DNA from: Alphaproteobacteria bacterium
Lineage (GTDB): Bacteria; Pseudomonadota; Gammaproteobacteria; JAGOUN01
DNA: 55,980 bases
Assembly: GCA_021151585.1 (NCBI GenBank)
Contig: JAGKWX010000008.1
Span: forward strand, 1-55,980
Direction of reading: 5' to 3'
Shown here: positions 25,246 to 33,677 of the stretch, piece by piece
How the letters are laid out: each line of letters begins with the position of its first letter
Numbering within the stretch: the first letter of the stretch is position 1
Translations under genes and position numbers: made by a program
The notes under the pieces: model-generated
The model's input: only the letters and a program-made list of their open reading frames with translations
Database searches by the model: none
What the model was told of the DNA's origin: nothing

Positions 25246-26082
25246 ATGGCCAGATCTAATGATGTTGTTCATGGTGATTATAATTTTGCCGGTGGTGAAA
25301 TGATGTCGCCTGTCGCTTCTCTTTCGCATGTATTGCCAAGTGGGGTCGATTATGGCAAGCCGTGGATTATTACGCCAACGTTGGTTGTGAATTTTGTTGG
25401 TGGTCTGGTAGTTAGTAGTATTGTAACGGCTGTGGCTATCTTGGCAGATATTGTTGGCTATGGCATGTATTGTTTGGTTCGACAATCTGATGTGAATTTT
25501 CAAGATTTTAGCTGTTTTTCTTTCATGTCCACGCTCGGTTCGTTGATTTTTGGCGTGCTATCTTTTATGGCATTGATGTCAACTTCGTTAATTGTGAATG
25601 CTATACATGATAATTTTTGTGCGCGGTTATCTTTGCGCTTACTGCTGTTGTCTAATATTGTCATGTATATGACGCTTAGGTTGGTTGAAGTTCTTTTTAT
25701 AGATAATCATAGTCATGCTGATTTAGTAGTGCCTAGTGTTTGGTCGGGGGTGCTAGGATTGTCTTTTGTGATATTTTTTGGTGCTTGTTGTTATGTTTCG
25801 GGGATAGATAGTTATATGGCAAAGGTCTGCGTTAATTTGTACCAGAGTTTTTTCGATAAAGTTGATAGTCACATCGGGGAAACAACAGAGTTTTATAGGC
25901 TTGGTGGTTTGCAGGGGCGGGTGAAGAGCTGTGTGGGGCATTGGTGTGCTCAATATCGGTCGTCAACATCGGATGCTCTTTCAGACTCAACACCTAATCC
26001 ATTGATTGATGGGGGTACTCCTACGGACAATGGCCCATCTTCGAGATCGGTGTCGGGGTCGATAGGCAACTCTATGGCTTAA
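25246..26082 (+). CDS. Unrecognised four-helix membrane protein
   Basis: A 278-residue protein with four clear hydrophobic segments: VVNFVGGLVVSSIVTAVAIL (about 45-65), SLIFGVLSFMALMSTSLIV (about 100-120), LLLLSNIVMYMTLRLVEVLF (about 130-150) and SGVLGLSFVIFFGACCYVSG (about 168-187). It ends in a polar, Ser/Pro/Asp-rich tail with SSRSVSGSIGNSM. I find no known family. In layout it resembles the product at 33678, and the short motif DFSC occurs in both (FQDFSCFSF and LGDFSCYGP), which is weak evidence of relation. It has no PmrA-like box. AAGGGTG upstream supports ATG 25246, and a strong terminator follows it. Confidence 0.7.
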   Translation: MARSNDVVHGDYNFAGGEMMSPVASLSHVLPSGVDYGKPWIITPTLVVNFVGGLVVSSIVTAVAILADIVGYGMYCLVRQSDVNFQDFSCFSFMSTLGSLIFGVLSFMALMSTSLIVNAIHDNFCARLSLRLLLLSNIVMYMTLRLVEVLFIDNHSHADLVVPSVWSGVLGLSFVIFFGACCYVSGIDSYMAKVCVNLYQSFFDKVDSHIGETTEFYRLGGLQGRVKSCVGHWCAQYRSSTSDALSDSTPNPLIDGGTPTDNGPSSRSVSGSIGNSMA

Positions 26083-26114
26083 TTAAGCTGTGTGCGTTGC
26101 GCAATTAACAAGCG

Positions 26115-26153
26115 CTGTGCCACTTTAGTTTCAACGGAGGTGGCACAGTTTTT
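26115..26153 (+). terminator. Rho-independent terminator
   Basis: A perfect 9-bp stem CTGTGCCAC / GTGGCACAG with a 16-nt loop is followed by TTTTT. It ends the gene at 25246 before convergent metK. Confidence 0.8.
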
Positions 26154-26202
26154 GATTTAGCGACTGACTTTAGATTTATCACATGACTTGTGCTTGCGAA
26201 TG

Positions 26203-27348
26203 TTAGTTTTTCAAAGCTTCAACTTTATCTAACATTTCCCATGGTAAGTCGATATCATCACGTCCGAAATGTCCATAGCTTGCCGTCGCGCGGTAAATAG
26301 GTCGGAGTAGATTTAATTGTTGAATAATGCCTTTTGGTGTTAGGTCAAAATGTTGTAAAACACGGTTGATAATGTCGGTTTCATCGATTTTATTTGTGCC
26401 AAAAGTTTCAATGGAAATTGAAGTGGGTTCTGCGACGCCGATAGCATAAGATATTTGTATTTCACAGCGATCAGCTAGTCCGGCTGCAACAATATTTTTT
26501 GCAACATAACGGCCTGCATACGCTGCTGAGCGATCGACTTTTGATGGGTCTTTGCCAGAAAAACAACCGCCACCGTGACGCGCCATGCCGCCATAAGTGT
26601 CTACGATAATTTTTCGACCAGTTAAGCCGCAATCACCTAGGGGGCCGCCGATAACGAAACGCCCGGTTGGGTTGACCAAATAGCGCGTATTTTTGAGCAT
26701 GTTGGTGGGGAAAATTGGTTTAATAATTTCTTCAATCACAGCTTCAACTAAATTTTCTTGCTTAATGTCCGGCGCATGTTGTGTTGATAAGACAACTGTA
26801 TCAACGTGATGGGGTTTGCCGTCGATATAATGCATGGTTACCTGGCTTTTTGCATCTGGCCTTAACCAGGGTAGAGTGCCATTTTTTCGTAACAGAGCTT
26901 GGCGGCGAACCAATCGGTGTGAGTATGTGATGGGGGCGGGCATATAAACGTCTGTTTCATTGCTAGCGTAACCAAACATTAAGCCTTGATCGCCAGCGCC
27001 TTGCGCGTGTGCACTAGTTTCATCAACGCCCATGGCAATATCAGGTGATTGCTTGCCTATCGCTGACAAGACGGCGCAAGATTCCCAGTCAAAGCCCATG
27101 TCTGAGCTGTTGTAACCAATGTCTTTAACGACTTCGCGCGCGATTTGTTCTACATCAACCCAGCCCGTGGTTGTAATTTCGCCGCCAACCATAACCATGC
27201 CGGTTTTGACAAAAGTTTCGCAGGCGACGCGTGATTTGGGGTCTTCTTTCAGTAGCGCATCGAGGACCGCATCAGAAATTTGGTCAGCAATTTTATCGGG
27301 ATGTCCTTCAGAAACTGATTCTGAGGTAAAAACAAAGTCGCGTGCCAT
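26203..27348 (-). CDS. metK: S-adenosylmethionine synthetase
   Basis: It makes SAM from methionine and ATP. The 381 residues show FTSESVSEGHPDKIADQISD at the N-terminus (ATP-binding His), GAGDQGLMFGYA, the P-loop-like GGGCFSGKDPSKVDRSAAY and the C-terminal DLPWE. The ATG at 27348 matches the family start; the longer frame to 27468 is not conserved. I see no SAM riboswitch in the 138-bp divergent leader, only a small hairpin next to the start (27355-27377). A whole metK suggests that SAM is made and not imported. Confidence 0.96.
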   Translation of the reverse strand: MARDFVFTSESVSEGHPDKIADQISDAVLDALLKEDPKSRVACETFVKTGMVMVGGEITTTGWVDVEQIAREVVKDIGYNSSDMGFDWESCAVLSAIGKQSPDIAMGVDETSAHAQGAGDQGLMFGYASNETDVYMPAPITYSHRLVRRQALLRKNGTLPWLRPDAKSQVTMHYIDGKPHHVDTVVLSTQHAPDIKQENLVEAVIEEIIKPIFPTNMLKNTRYLVNPTGRFVIGGPLGDCGLTGRKIIVDTYGGMARHGGGCFSGKDPSKVDRSAAYAGRYVAKNIVAAGLADRCEIQISYAIGVAEPTSISIETFGTNKIDETDIINRVLQHFDLTPKGIIQQLNLLRPIYRATASYGHFGRDDIDLPWEMLDKVEALKN

Positions 27349-27354
27349 GGTTGG

Positions 27355-27377
27355 TTGCCTATTGTGTAAAAAGGCAA
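27355..27377 (-). promoter_or_regulatory. Small hairpin at the metK start
   Basis: On the minus strand TTGCCT-N11-AGGCAA ends 6 nt before the metK ATG. The 3' arm holds AGG, the only SD-like sequence present, so folding could hide the ribosome site. A 6-bp stem is weak evidence. Confidence 0.35.
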
Positions 27378-27418
27378 GAATTCTAATACGAATTTTGTAA
27401 ATAATCCAATATTTTGAA

Positions 27419-27446
27419 TTGTATTTGATCAAAAGCCGACTATAAT
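27419..27446 (+). promoter_or_regulatory. Predicted sigma70 promoter for the His-rich gene
   Basis: TTGTAT (27419-27424), a 16-bp spacer and TATAAT (27441-27446), 40 bp before ATG 27487. Confidence 0.5.
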
Positions 27447-27486
27447 TATGATTGTTAGGCAATAACAATAATAAATCGAGGTGTGT

Positions 27487-27816
27487 ATGAATGAAATAAA
27501 AGATACAAAAAACTCAGTTCAGCAACCTGCTGCTGTTGGTTCTGAGCAAACTCAGGTTTCGCCAGCGTCAGTTGTGACATCTCCTTCGGCATTTTTTGAT
27601 GGACACGATCATGCTCATGATCATGATCATTCTCCACAAAGACCATCGACTGTCCAGAGTCACAATCTGACAACCAGAAATCCAGGTCAAGTGGCTAGCC
27701 ACGATCATAGCCATCAGAATAATGGCCACCAGCATGTTCCTGGCTGCCGTTGTGATGTGGTATCTTATAAAGACTCCAGGGGAGCGAATGTCACGATCTC
27801 TCCTTTTGCGCGTTAA
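27487..27816 (+). CDS. Small histidine-rich protein, possible metal binder
   Basis: A 109-residue, soluble, low-complexity protein I do not recognise. It has two His clusters, HDHAHDHDH (about residues 40-48) and HDHSHQNNGHQH (about 72-83), then a CRC pair in PGCRCDVV, and ends in ISPFAR. Such clusters bind Ni, Zn, Cu or Co in metal storage proteins and chaperones, so metal binding is a reasonable inference, though no enzyme or transporter partner is adjacent. It has no signal peptide. GAGG five bases before ATG 27487 fixes the start. It is divergent from metK and upstream of tkt. Confidence 0.7.
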   Translation: MNEIKDTKNSVQQPAAVGSEQTQVSPASVVTSPSAFFDGHDHAHDHDHSPQRPSTVQSHNLTTRNPGQVASHDHSHQNNGHQHVPGCRCDVVSYKDSRGANVTISPFAR

Positions 27817-27832
27817 AGTCGTCATAAGTAGT

Positions 27833-27859
27833 TTGTCATGACAAGATTGATGTTATAAT
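27833..27859 (+). promoter_or_regulatory. Predicted tkt promoter with palindromic -35 region
   Basis: TTGTCA (27833-27838) and TATAAT (27854-27859) are 15 bp apart. The -35 is part of the perfect 12-bp palindrome TTGTCATGACAA (27833-27844), a possible operator. Confidence 0.45.
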
Positions 27860-27884
27860 CACCCTCAATTATTTTGAGGGTGAT
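27858..27884 (+). promoter_or_regulatory. Perfect hairpin covering the tkt ribosome site
   Basis: The 11-bp arms ATCACCCTCAA (27858-27868) and TTGAGGGTGAT (27874-27884) have a 5-nt loop. The 3' arm contains GAGGG, the tkt Shine-Dalgarno, 8 nt before the ATG at 27888. In a transcript that includes both arms, the ribosome site would be paired. If transcription starts from the TATAAT at 27854, the 5' arm is mostly untranscribed and the dyad is better read as an operator at +1. Confidence 0.6.
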
Positions 27885-27887
27885 ATT

Positions 27888-29879
27888 ATGTCAGTATCGT
27901 TTCAACAATGTTCCAATGCCTTGCGAGTCTTGGCGATAGACGCGGTTAATCAAGCTAACTCCGGTCATCCCGGTATGCCCATGGGGATGGCGGATATCGC
28001 CACGGTATTGTGGCAAGAGTTTCTAAGACATAATCCTGCGGATCCTCGTTGGTGGAATCGTGATCGTTTTATTTTATCTAATGGCCATGGTTCAATGTTG
28101 CAATATGCTCTTTTGCATCTCAGTGGCTATGATTTACCCCTTGAAGAGCTAAAAAATTTTCGTCAATTACATTCCAAAACTCCTGGTCACCCTGAAGTTG
28201 CAGAAACACCTGGTGTTGAAACAACTACTGGTCCGCTGGGTCAAGGTTTTGCAAACGCTGTTGGTATTGCGCTCGCAGAGAAAATTTTAGCGGCTGAATT
28301 TAATCAAGAAAACTACCCTATCATTGATCATTTCACCTATGTTTTTTTAGGTGATGGATGTCTGATGGAAGGGATTTCGCATGAAGCAGCGTCACTAGCG
28401 GGCAGCTGGCATTTAAATAAGCTCATTGCTTTTTGGGATGATAATGGCATTTCGATTGATGGTAATGTTGATGCCTGGTTTGGTGATAACACCCCTGAGC
28501 GTTTTCGTGCTTATGGTTGGCATGTTATTACTGCAGTTGATGGTCATGATGCGGATGATATTCGCGCTGCTATTAAGAATGCTCAAAAAGAACAAGATAG
28601 ACCCACTCTCATTTGTTGTAAAACGACTATAGGTTTTGGTTCGCCAACGCATGCGGGTACTGCGCATATTCATGGATCTCCTTTAGGTGATGACGAAACG
28701 CAGTTGAGTAGAAAGTATCTTAACTGGCCGCATGAGCCCTTTGTGATAACTGATGAAATTTATGCTGCATGGGATGCGCGTGCACAAGGTGAAGATCAAG
28801 AGCGTCTATGGAATACGTTATGGCTTGAATATCAAGAAAAATTTCCCTCCCTTGCCGATGAATTGCGTCGACGCAAGATGCAAGTTTTGCCAAATCATTG
28901 GCAGGCAGTGATGGAAACTCTTATTGCGAAAGCCCGAAATAGTGCTAACAAAGTTGCGACACGTAAAGCGTCACAATTTTGTTTACATGATATTGCTACA
29001 GCTTTGCCAGAATTAATAGGTGGTTCTGCCGATTTAACCGGATCGAATGGAACGTTGTGGAAAGAAGCGACAGCATTTTCAGTTGCAAATCCTGTTGGTC
29101 ATTATGTCCACTATGGTGTGCGTGAATTTGCTATGTCGGCAATTATGAATGGCCTTGCTTTATATGGTGGATTTATTCCATTTGGCGGAACATTTTTGAC
29201 GTTTTCTGATTACGCGCGTAACGCGGTGCGTATGGCTGCATTGATGAAACAAAAAGTTATTTTTGTTTATACGCACGATTCTATTGGTCTCGGTGAGGAT
29301 GGCCCAACGCATCAAGCTATTGAACATACTGCAAGTTTACGTTTGATGCCACATTTGCATGTATGGCGCCCTTGTGATTTAACTGAGACGGCTGTTGCGT
29401 GGCAATCTGCTATTGAATATGCCGGCCCAAGCGCTTTGTTGCTAACGCGGCAAGATATTGCAGCTCAATCGTATAGTGATGAGCAAGTGAAACATATTGC
29501 TCGTGGCGGTTATATTTTATTTGAGGCAAAACAAGCAATTCGAGCAATTATTATTGCCACCGGGTCAGAAGTGGAAATCGCGATCAATGTTGCGAAAAAA
29601 TATTCAGATATTCGCGTGGTTTCTATGCCATGCGTAGAAAAATTTTTAGAACAAACGACAGAATACCAAGCGCAAGTTTTGCCACCTGATATTACGCATC
29701 GTATTGCGATTGAAGCGGGAGTGACTGATACGTGGTATCGCTTTGTTGGTTTGCAGGGGAAAATCTTAGGCATTGATCGTTTTGGATTGTCTGCACCAGC
29801 GGAAGAGTTGTATGAATATTTTGGCTTAACGGAAGAGATGTTGGAGAAAACAGTAGGGTCTAAGGATGTTCTGTCTTGA
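27888..29879 (+). CDS. tkt: Transketolase
   Basis: Thiamine diphosphate enzyme linking the pentose phosphate pathway and glycolysis. The 663 residues match the bacterial enzyme: NALRVLAIDAVNQANSGHPG, the TPP motif GDGCLMEGISHEAASLAG ending in DDNGISIDG, GCTTIGFG-type CCKTTIGFGSPTHAGT, then REFAMSAIMNGLALYGG and the pyrimidine-domain HDSIGLGEDGPTHQ. A palindrome covers its ribosome site. With deoB and gapA in the window, it connects nucleoside-derived ribose 5-phosphate to triose phosphates. Confidence 0.96.
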   Translation: MSVSFQQCSNALRVLAIDAVNQANSGHPGMPMGMADIATVLWQEFLRHNPADPRWWNRDRFILSNGHGSMLQYALLHLSGYDLPLEELKNFRQLHSKTPGHPEVAETPGVETTTGPLGQGFANAVGIALAEKILAAEFNQENYPIIDHFTYVFLGDGCLMEGISHEAASLAGSWHLNKLIAFWDDNGISIDGNVDAWFGDNTPERFRAYGWHVITAVDGHDADDIRAAIKNAQKEQDRPTLICCKTTIGFGSPTHAGTAHIHGSPLGDDETQLSRKYLNWPHEPFVITDEIYAAWDARAQGEDQERLWNTLWLEYQEKFPSLADELRRRKMQVLPNHWQAVMETLIAKARNSANKVATRKASQFCLHDIATALPELIGGSADLTGSNGTLWKEATAFSVANPVGHYVHYGVREFAMSAIMNGLALYGGFIPFGGTFLTFSDYARNAVRMAALMKQKVIFVYTHDSIGLGEDGPTHQAIEHTASLRLMPHLHVWRPCDLTETAVAWQSAIEYAGPSALLLTRQDIAAQSYSDEQVKHIARGGYILFEAKQAIRAIIIATGSEVEIAINVAKKYSDIRVVSMPCVEKFLEQTTEYQAQVLPPDITHRIAIEAGVTDTWYRFVGLQGKILGIDRFGLSAPAEELYEYFGLTEEMLEKTVGSKDVLS

Positions 29880-29902
29880 TTATCGAATCAGCGAAAAAAA
29901 TT

Positions 29903-30041
29903 GCTCGCAAGAATAAACTTAGAAACTAACGTTATTGTCTCGGCTGTGGCGCATGTCACTCAGGCACTTGTGCCATAAACTGTTGAGTGTGTATCCGCAG
30001 CCTTGCTCTCCCACCTGTCAGGCGCTTTGCGAGCGCTTTTT
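29903..30041 (+). ncRNA. Candidate structured RNA or attenuator between tkt and gapA
   Basis: This 333-bp gene-free gap holds nested dyads. GCTCGCAA (29903-29910) pairs with TTGCGAGC (30027-30034). Inside, GGCTGTGG (29942-29949) pairs with CCGCAGCC (29995-30002, one G-T), then CACTCA (29957-29962) with TGAGTG (29984-29989), capped by GGCAC-TT-GTGCC (29963-29974). The outer 3' arm overlaps the terminator at 30022-30041, so the two folds exclude each other. It is either a small RNA with its own terminator or a leader/antiterminator affecting gapA. It is not 6S, SRP or RNase P RNA by their conserved motifs. Confidence 0.4.
30022..30041 (+). terminator. Terminator after tkt
   Basis: GCGCT-TTGCG-AGCGC followed by TTTTT. 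The 5-bp stem is short but GC-rich. It lies 140 nt past the tkt stop and 170 nt before gapA. Confidence 0.6.
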
Positions 30042-30212
30042 CTTTGTATGGATGTTTAGACTCTAAATCAATGGCGATTTTTTGGTTGTTTTCATCTACA
30101 GCAAATTATTATTAATAAGTATTTATTGTAGCTAATCTTTCAGAATAAGTTGCGAGCTGAGCGCGCTTTCATTACACTGCTGCTATCTAAATTTAACATT
30201 TTGGAGCAAAAA

Positions 30213-31223
30213 ATGACCATCAAAGTGGCGATTAATGGCTATGGCCGTATTGGGCGTAATGTGTTGCGCGCTGTCTATGAGTCCGGAATGCGTCAGCATG
30301 TCCAGATTGTGGCGATTAATAGTTTGGGTGATGTTAATATTCATGCCCACTTAACGAAGTATGATACGGTGCATGGTCAATTCCCTGGTGAGGTCAGTGT
30401 TGATAAGGGCGATTTAATAGTCAATGGTGACAGGATTAAAGTTACTGAAATTCGACATCCTGCTGAATGTTTGTGGGGGCAGTTGGGTGTTGATGTTGTG
30501 CATGAATGCACAGGTTTATTTACCACGAAAGAAAAAGCCGCTGCACATTTGCAGGCGGGCGCTAAAAAAGTGATCATTTCCGCCCCAGGTGGCAAGGATG
30601 TTGATGCAACGATAGTTTTTGGTGTTAATGAACATGTGTTGACAGCTTCGGATACAGTGATTTCGAATGCCTCTTGCACCACGAATTGTTTGGCGCCTTT
30701 AGCAAAAGTGTTAGATCAGCATGTCGGTATTCAGCATGGTTTGATGACAACGATTCATTCTTATACCAATGACCAAGTATTGAGTGATGTTTATCATAGC
30801 GATTTGCATCGCGCCCGCGCAGCGTCGATGAATATGATTCCAACAAAAACTGGTGCGGCTGCAGCTGTAGGTTTGGTGCTGCCGGAATTAAATGGTAGAT
30901 TAGATGGCATGGCTATGCGTGTGCCAACAATTAATGTTTCTGTGGTTGATTTAACATTTACTGCAAAACGTGAGACAACGGTTGATGAAGTGAATCGTTT
31001 ATTAAAGGCTGCGTCTGAGCATGAATTAAAAAATATCTTGGTTTATAACGATCTGCCTCTGGTTTCAAGCGATTTTAATCACAATCCTGCGTCTTCGATT
31101 GTTGACGCAACGCAAACAAAAGTCGTTGGAAATTTAGTAAAAGTATTTTCTTGGTACGATAATGAATGGGGATTTTCAAATCGTATGTTGAATACAACGA
31201 TTGCTTTAATGAATGCGAAATAA
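30213..31223 (+). CDS. gapA: Glyceraldehyde 3-phosphate dehydrogenase, type I
   Basis: NAD(P)-dependent oxidation of glyceraldehyde 3-phosphate. The 336 residues start with VAINGYGRIGRN; the catalytic Cys is in SNASCTTNCLAP (near residue 155), followed by HSYTNDQ, and WYDNEWGFSNRM ends the fold. Start 30213 has GGAG upstream and the Rossmann motif at residue 5. Serine at the usual aspartate position after AINS (residues 32-36) hints at relaxed or NADP preference, which is a weak inference. Confidence 0.96.
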   Translation: MTIKVAINGYGRIGRNVLRAVYESGMRQHVQIVAINSLGDVNIHAHLTKYDTVHGQFPGEVSVDKGDLIVNGDRIKVTEIRHPAECLWGQLGVDVVHECTGLFTTKEKAAAHLQAGAKKVIISAPGGKDVDATIVFGVNEHVLTASDTVISNASCTTNCLAPLAKVLDQHVGIQHGLMTTIHSYTNDQVLSDVYHSDLHRARAASMNMIPTKTGAAAAVGLVLPELNGRLDGMAMRVPTINVSVVDLTFTAKRETTVDEVNRLLKAASEHELKNILVYNDLPLVSSDFNHNPASSIVDATQTKVVGNLVKVFSWYDNEWGFSNRMLNTTIALMNAK

Positions 31224-31265
31224 TTCAAAAATAGCAAAAGAATTTTGTTGATGACGGTGGCGATT

Positions 31266-31295
31266 CTGTCATGCTAGCCTTCACTGGAATGACAG
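31266..31295. repeat. Intergenic palindromic repeat
   Basis: Arms CTGTCAT / ATGACAG enclose GCTAGCCTTCACTGGA. The core AGCCTTCACTGG matches the repeat in sua5 (AGCCTTCGCTGG on its minus strand). It lies between gapA and the DUF47 gene and is not followed by a T-run. Confidence 0.6.
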
Positions 31296-31325
31296 TCGCG
31301 AATGTAAAAATACTTGGGAAAAAAA

Positions 31326-31997
31326 ATGACATCCATTTTCAATATGTTTGGTAGTTCGCCGATTAAACCTATTCAAGAGCACATGTCTGTCGTCGCTAGT
31401 TGTGTTGAGGAGTTAACACATTTTTTTAAAGCGGTATTTGATGCAGACTGGGTTGAGGCAGAAAAATATCAGCAACGAATTTCTGCGTTGGAGCATGAGG
31501 CGGATATTATCAAGCGTAATGTTCGCTCTAATTTACCAAAAAAAATGTTTACATCGATTGACCGCGGTGATTTATTAGCTCTTTTTTTAGAGCAAGATTT
31601 GTTGGCAAATCGTGCAAAAGATATTGCGGGCATTATTTTTGGTCGACAAATGGTGTTTCCAGGTAATATTATAGCCTCGTTTATGGTATATGTTGATCGG
31701 TCTATTGATGCAACTTTTCAGGCTCGTACAGCGATTAATGAGCTAGATGAATTGCAAGAAGTGGGATTTAGTGGCAAAGAAGTTCGGATTGTTGAGCATA
31801 TGATTGCGCAATTAGAAGTCATTGAGCATGAGACTGATGTTTTGCAAATTCAATTGCGACGATCTTTGCAGGCGCTCGAACAAGAATGGTCCCCGGTTGA
31901 TATGATGTTTTTATACCGTATCGTTGAATGGGTAGGTGATTTGGCTGATCAGGCGCAAAAAGTTGGCGCGCGTTTGCAACTGTTGTTAGCGAGTTAA
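31326..31997 (+). CDS. DUF47/PhoU-like phosphate transport regulator
   Basis: A 223-residue helical protein of the DUF47 (TIGR00153) family, related to PhoU. Features are MFGSSPIKPIQEHM at the N-terminus, ISALEHEADIIKRNVRSNLPK (the E-x-x-x-D metal-binding helix), FTSIDRGDLLALFLEQD, and a second HETDVLQIQLRRSLQALE helix. Family members sit next to Pit phosphate transporters and are thought to control them; here pit follows after 105 bp. ATG 31326 has GGGA upstream. Confidence 0.88.
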   Translation: MTSIFNMFGSSPIKPIQEHMSVVASCVEELTHFFKAVFDADWVEAEKYQQRISALEHEADIIKRNVRSNLPKKMFTSIDRGDLLALFLEQDLLANRAKDIAGIIFGRQMVFPGNIIASFMVYVDRSIDATFQARTAINELDELQEVGFSGKEVRIVEHMIAQLEVIEHETDVLQIQLRRSLQALEQEWSPVDMMFLYRIVEWVGDLADQAQKVGARLQLLLAS

Positions 31998-32102
31998 AAA
32001 TATTATTCGTGTGACACTGGACTGGTCTAAAGAATATGCATAAGACTATGCCTTCGTGTTCCTCTGTATGACACATCCTTAGTTTTTTTGAGAGTAGCAA
32101 AA

Positions 32103-33356
32103 ATGATGTATTTAGACATGACATTTCTATCACTAGCTTGTATCGCTGGATTTATTATGACTTGGGGTGTTGGCGCCAATGATTTGGCTAACATCATGAG
32201 TACGACTATGGGTTCTAAAGCTGTAACGCCGCGACAAGCTATTATTATTGCCGTATTATTCGAATTCGCAGGTGCTTTTTTTGGCAGTGGTCATGTGACG
32301 AGTACGATTCGTACTGGGATTATCACGATTGATCTCGTGCATCCTGAAGTGTATTTAATCTATGGTATGTTGGCTATTTTGTTAGCGGGTAGTGTCTGGA
32401 TGTCCCTTGCGAGTTTTATTGGCATGCCGGTTTCAATTACTAATGCTATTGTTGGCGGTTTAGTAGGTTTTGGTGCTGTTGTCTTGGGGGTAGATACTAT
32501 TCACTGGGAGACTGTGCGTCATATAGCTTTGAGCTGGGTGTGTTCGCCATTAATTTCAGGGTTGGTTTCTTATTTGCTATTTATTTTTATTCAAAAGCGT
32601 GTCTTGAGCCGCAGTAAGCCGGAACAAGCTATGCGTCGAGTTTTGCCATTTTTATTGTTAATTATTGGTTACGTATTGTCTACGATGGTGGTGCAAAAAG
32701 GTTTGGAGCATTTTGGTATCGCTTTGGTTTTTTGGTTAGATTGTTTCTTGAATATTGTTACTACTATTATGGTCCTAATAGTCGGGTATTTTTTATTGCG
32801 GCGTATTCATATTGAGAAAAATGCAGCTTTACATTTGCAGCTGGTTTATGTCGAAAAGGTTTTTGGATTGCTGATGGGTTTGACTGCTTGTGCCATGGTT
32901 TTTGCTCATGGCTCGAATGATGTCGCGATTGCCGTCGGGCCCATGACAGCTGTGTTTGGTGTTATTAATGCCGGTCAAACATTAAGTGCTTCGACACCGA
33001 TTCCAAGCTGGATGGTGGCTTTGGGTGCGTTTGGCGTGGTATTGGGTTTTTTAACTTATGGTCGAAAAGTTATTGAAACGGTGGGGTCGGGCATTACTGC
33101 GTTAACTCCCAGTCGTGCTTTTTGTGCAACCTTGGCTGCGGCTTCTACAGTGATTGTTTCAACCAGTACCGGTATACCCGTATCAGCCACTCAAACTCTC
33201 GTCGGTGCAGTATTAGGGGTGGGGCTTGCGCGAGGGATTGGTGCTTTAAATTTAACAGTTATTAGAAATATCTTTACGTCCTGGATTGTTACTATTCCGG
33301 CGACAGCGGGGATTTGTATTGTTTTTTTCTTTTTATTGAAAGAAATTTTTAAGTAA
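32103..33356 (+). CDS. pit: Low-affinity inorganic phosphate transporter (Pit)
   Basis: PiT-family inner-membrane phosphate carrier of 417 residues with about ten helices. Both inverted-repeat signatures are visible: GVGANDLANIMSTTMGSKAVT (about residue 20, shown here as GANDLAN) and AHGSNDVAIAVGPM (about 275). SVTNA-type VSITNAIVGGLVGFG and TGIPVSATQTLVGAVLGVG close each half. It forms a pair with the upstream DUF47 gene. ATG 32103 is chosen for the GAGAG upstream. Confidence 0.93.
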   Translation: MMYLDMTFLSLACIAGFIMTWGVGANDLANIMSTTMGSKAVTPRQAIIIAVLFEFAGAFFGSGHVTSTIRTGIITIDLVHPEVYLIYGMLAILLAGSVWMSLASFIGMPVSITNAIVGGLVGFGAVVLGVDTIHWETVRHIALSWVCSPLISGLVSYLLFIFIQKRVLSRSKPEQAMRRVLPFLLLIIGYVLSTMVVQKGLEHFGIALVFWLDCFLNIVTTIMVLIVGYFLLRRIHIEKNAALHLQLVYVEKVFGLLMGLTACAMVFAHGSNDVAIAVGPMTAVFGVINAGQTLSASTPIPSWMVALGAFGVVLGFLTYGRKVIETVGSGITALTPSRAFCATLAAASTVIVSTSTGIPVSATQTLVGAVLGVGLARGIGALNLTVIRNIFTSWIVTIPATAGICIVFFFLLKEIFK

Positions 33357-33609
33357 GGCCTGTTGCGCAGTTGTTGCTCTGGTTTCGGCGTCTTATGTTT
33401 ATCTAGCAAATACATAGTGTAGAATATAGAGTGATTTATTATCCCTAGTTTGAAATTTGCCAAAACAAGACCAAAAGTATCATTTATTGTCACCACATCA
33501 TAGTGTTTTGCTTAAATTTGTTTTTTTGTTGCACATTTATTATTGAGTGTCAAGCGAAAAATCCCTAATCAGTGCTTTTTTAATGCAAATTATTGACATA
33601 TTGAAAGTC

Positions 33610-33642
33610 TTTAAGCCAACGTTAAGAATTATGTTTTATAGT
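33610..33642 (+). promoter_or_regulatory. PmrA-like box plus -10 element
   Basis: TTTAAG-N5-GTTAAG (33610-33626), then 10 bp, then TATAGT (33637-33642). It is almost the same sequence as at 7635-7667. Upstream, 33357-33609 holds no gene I can support; a TTGACA at 33593 lacks a matching -10. Confidence 0.6.
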
Positions 33643-33677
33643 CGATTTATCTTAATATGAATATAAGAAGAATAATA

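Noticed and set aside
27349..27486. Possible SAM riboswitch upstream of metK
   Set aside because: The 138-bp leader is too short and lacks the conserved stems; only one small hairpin at the start codon is seen.
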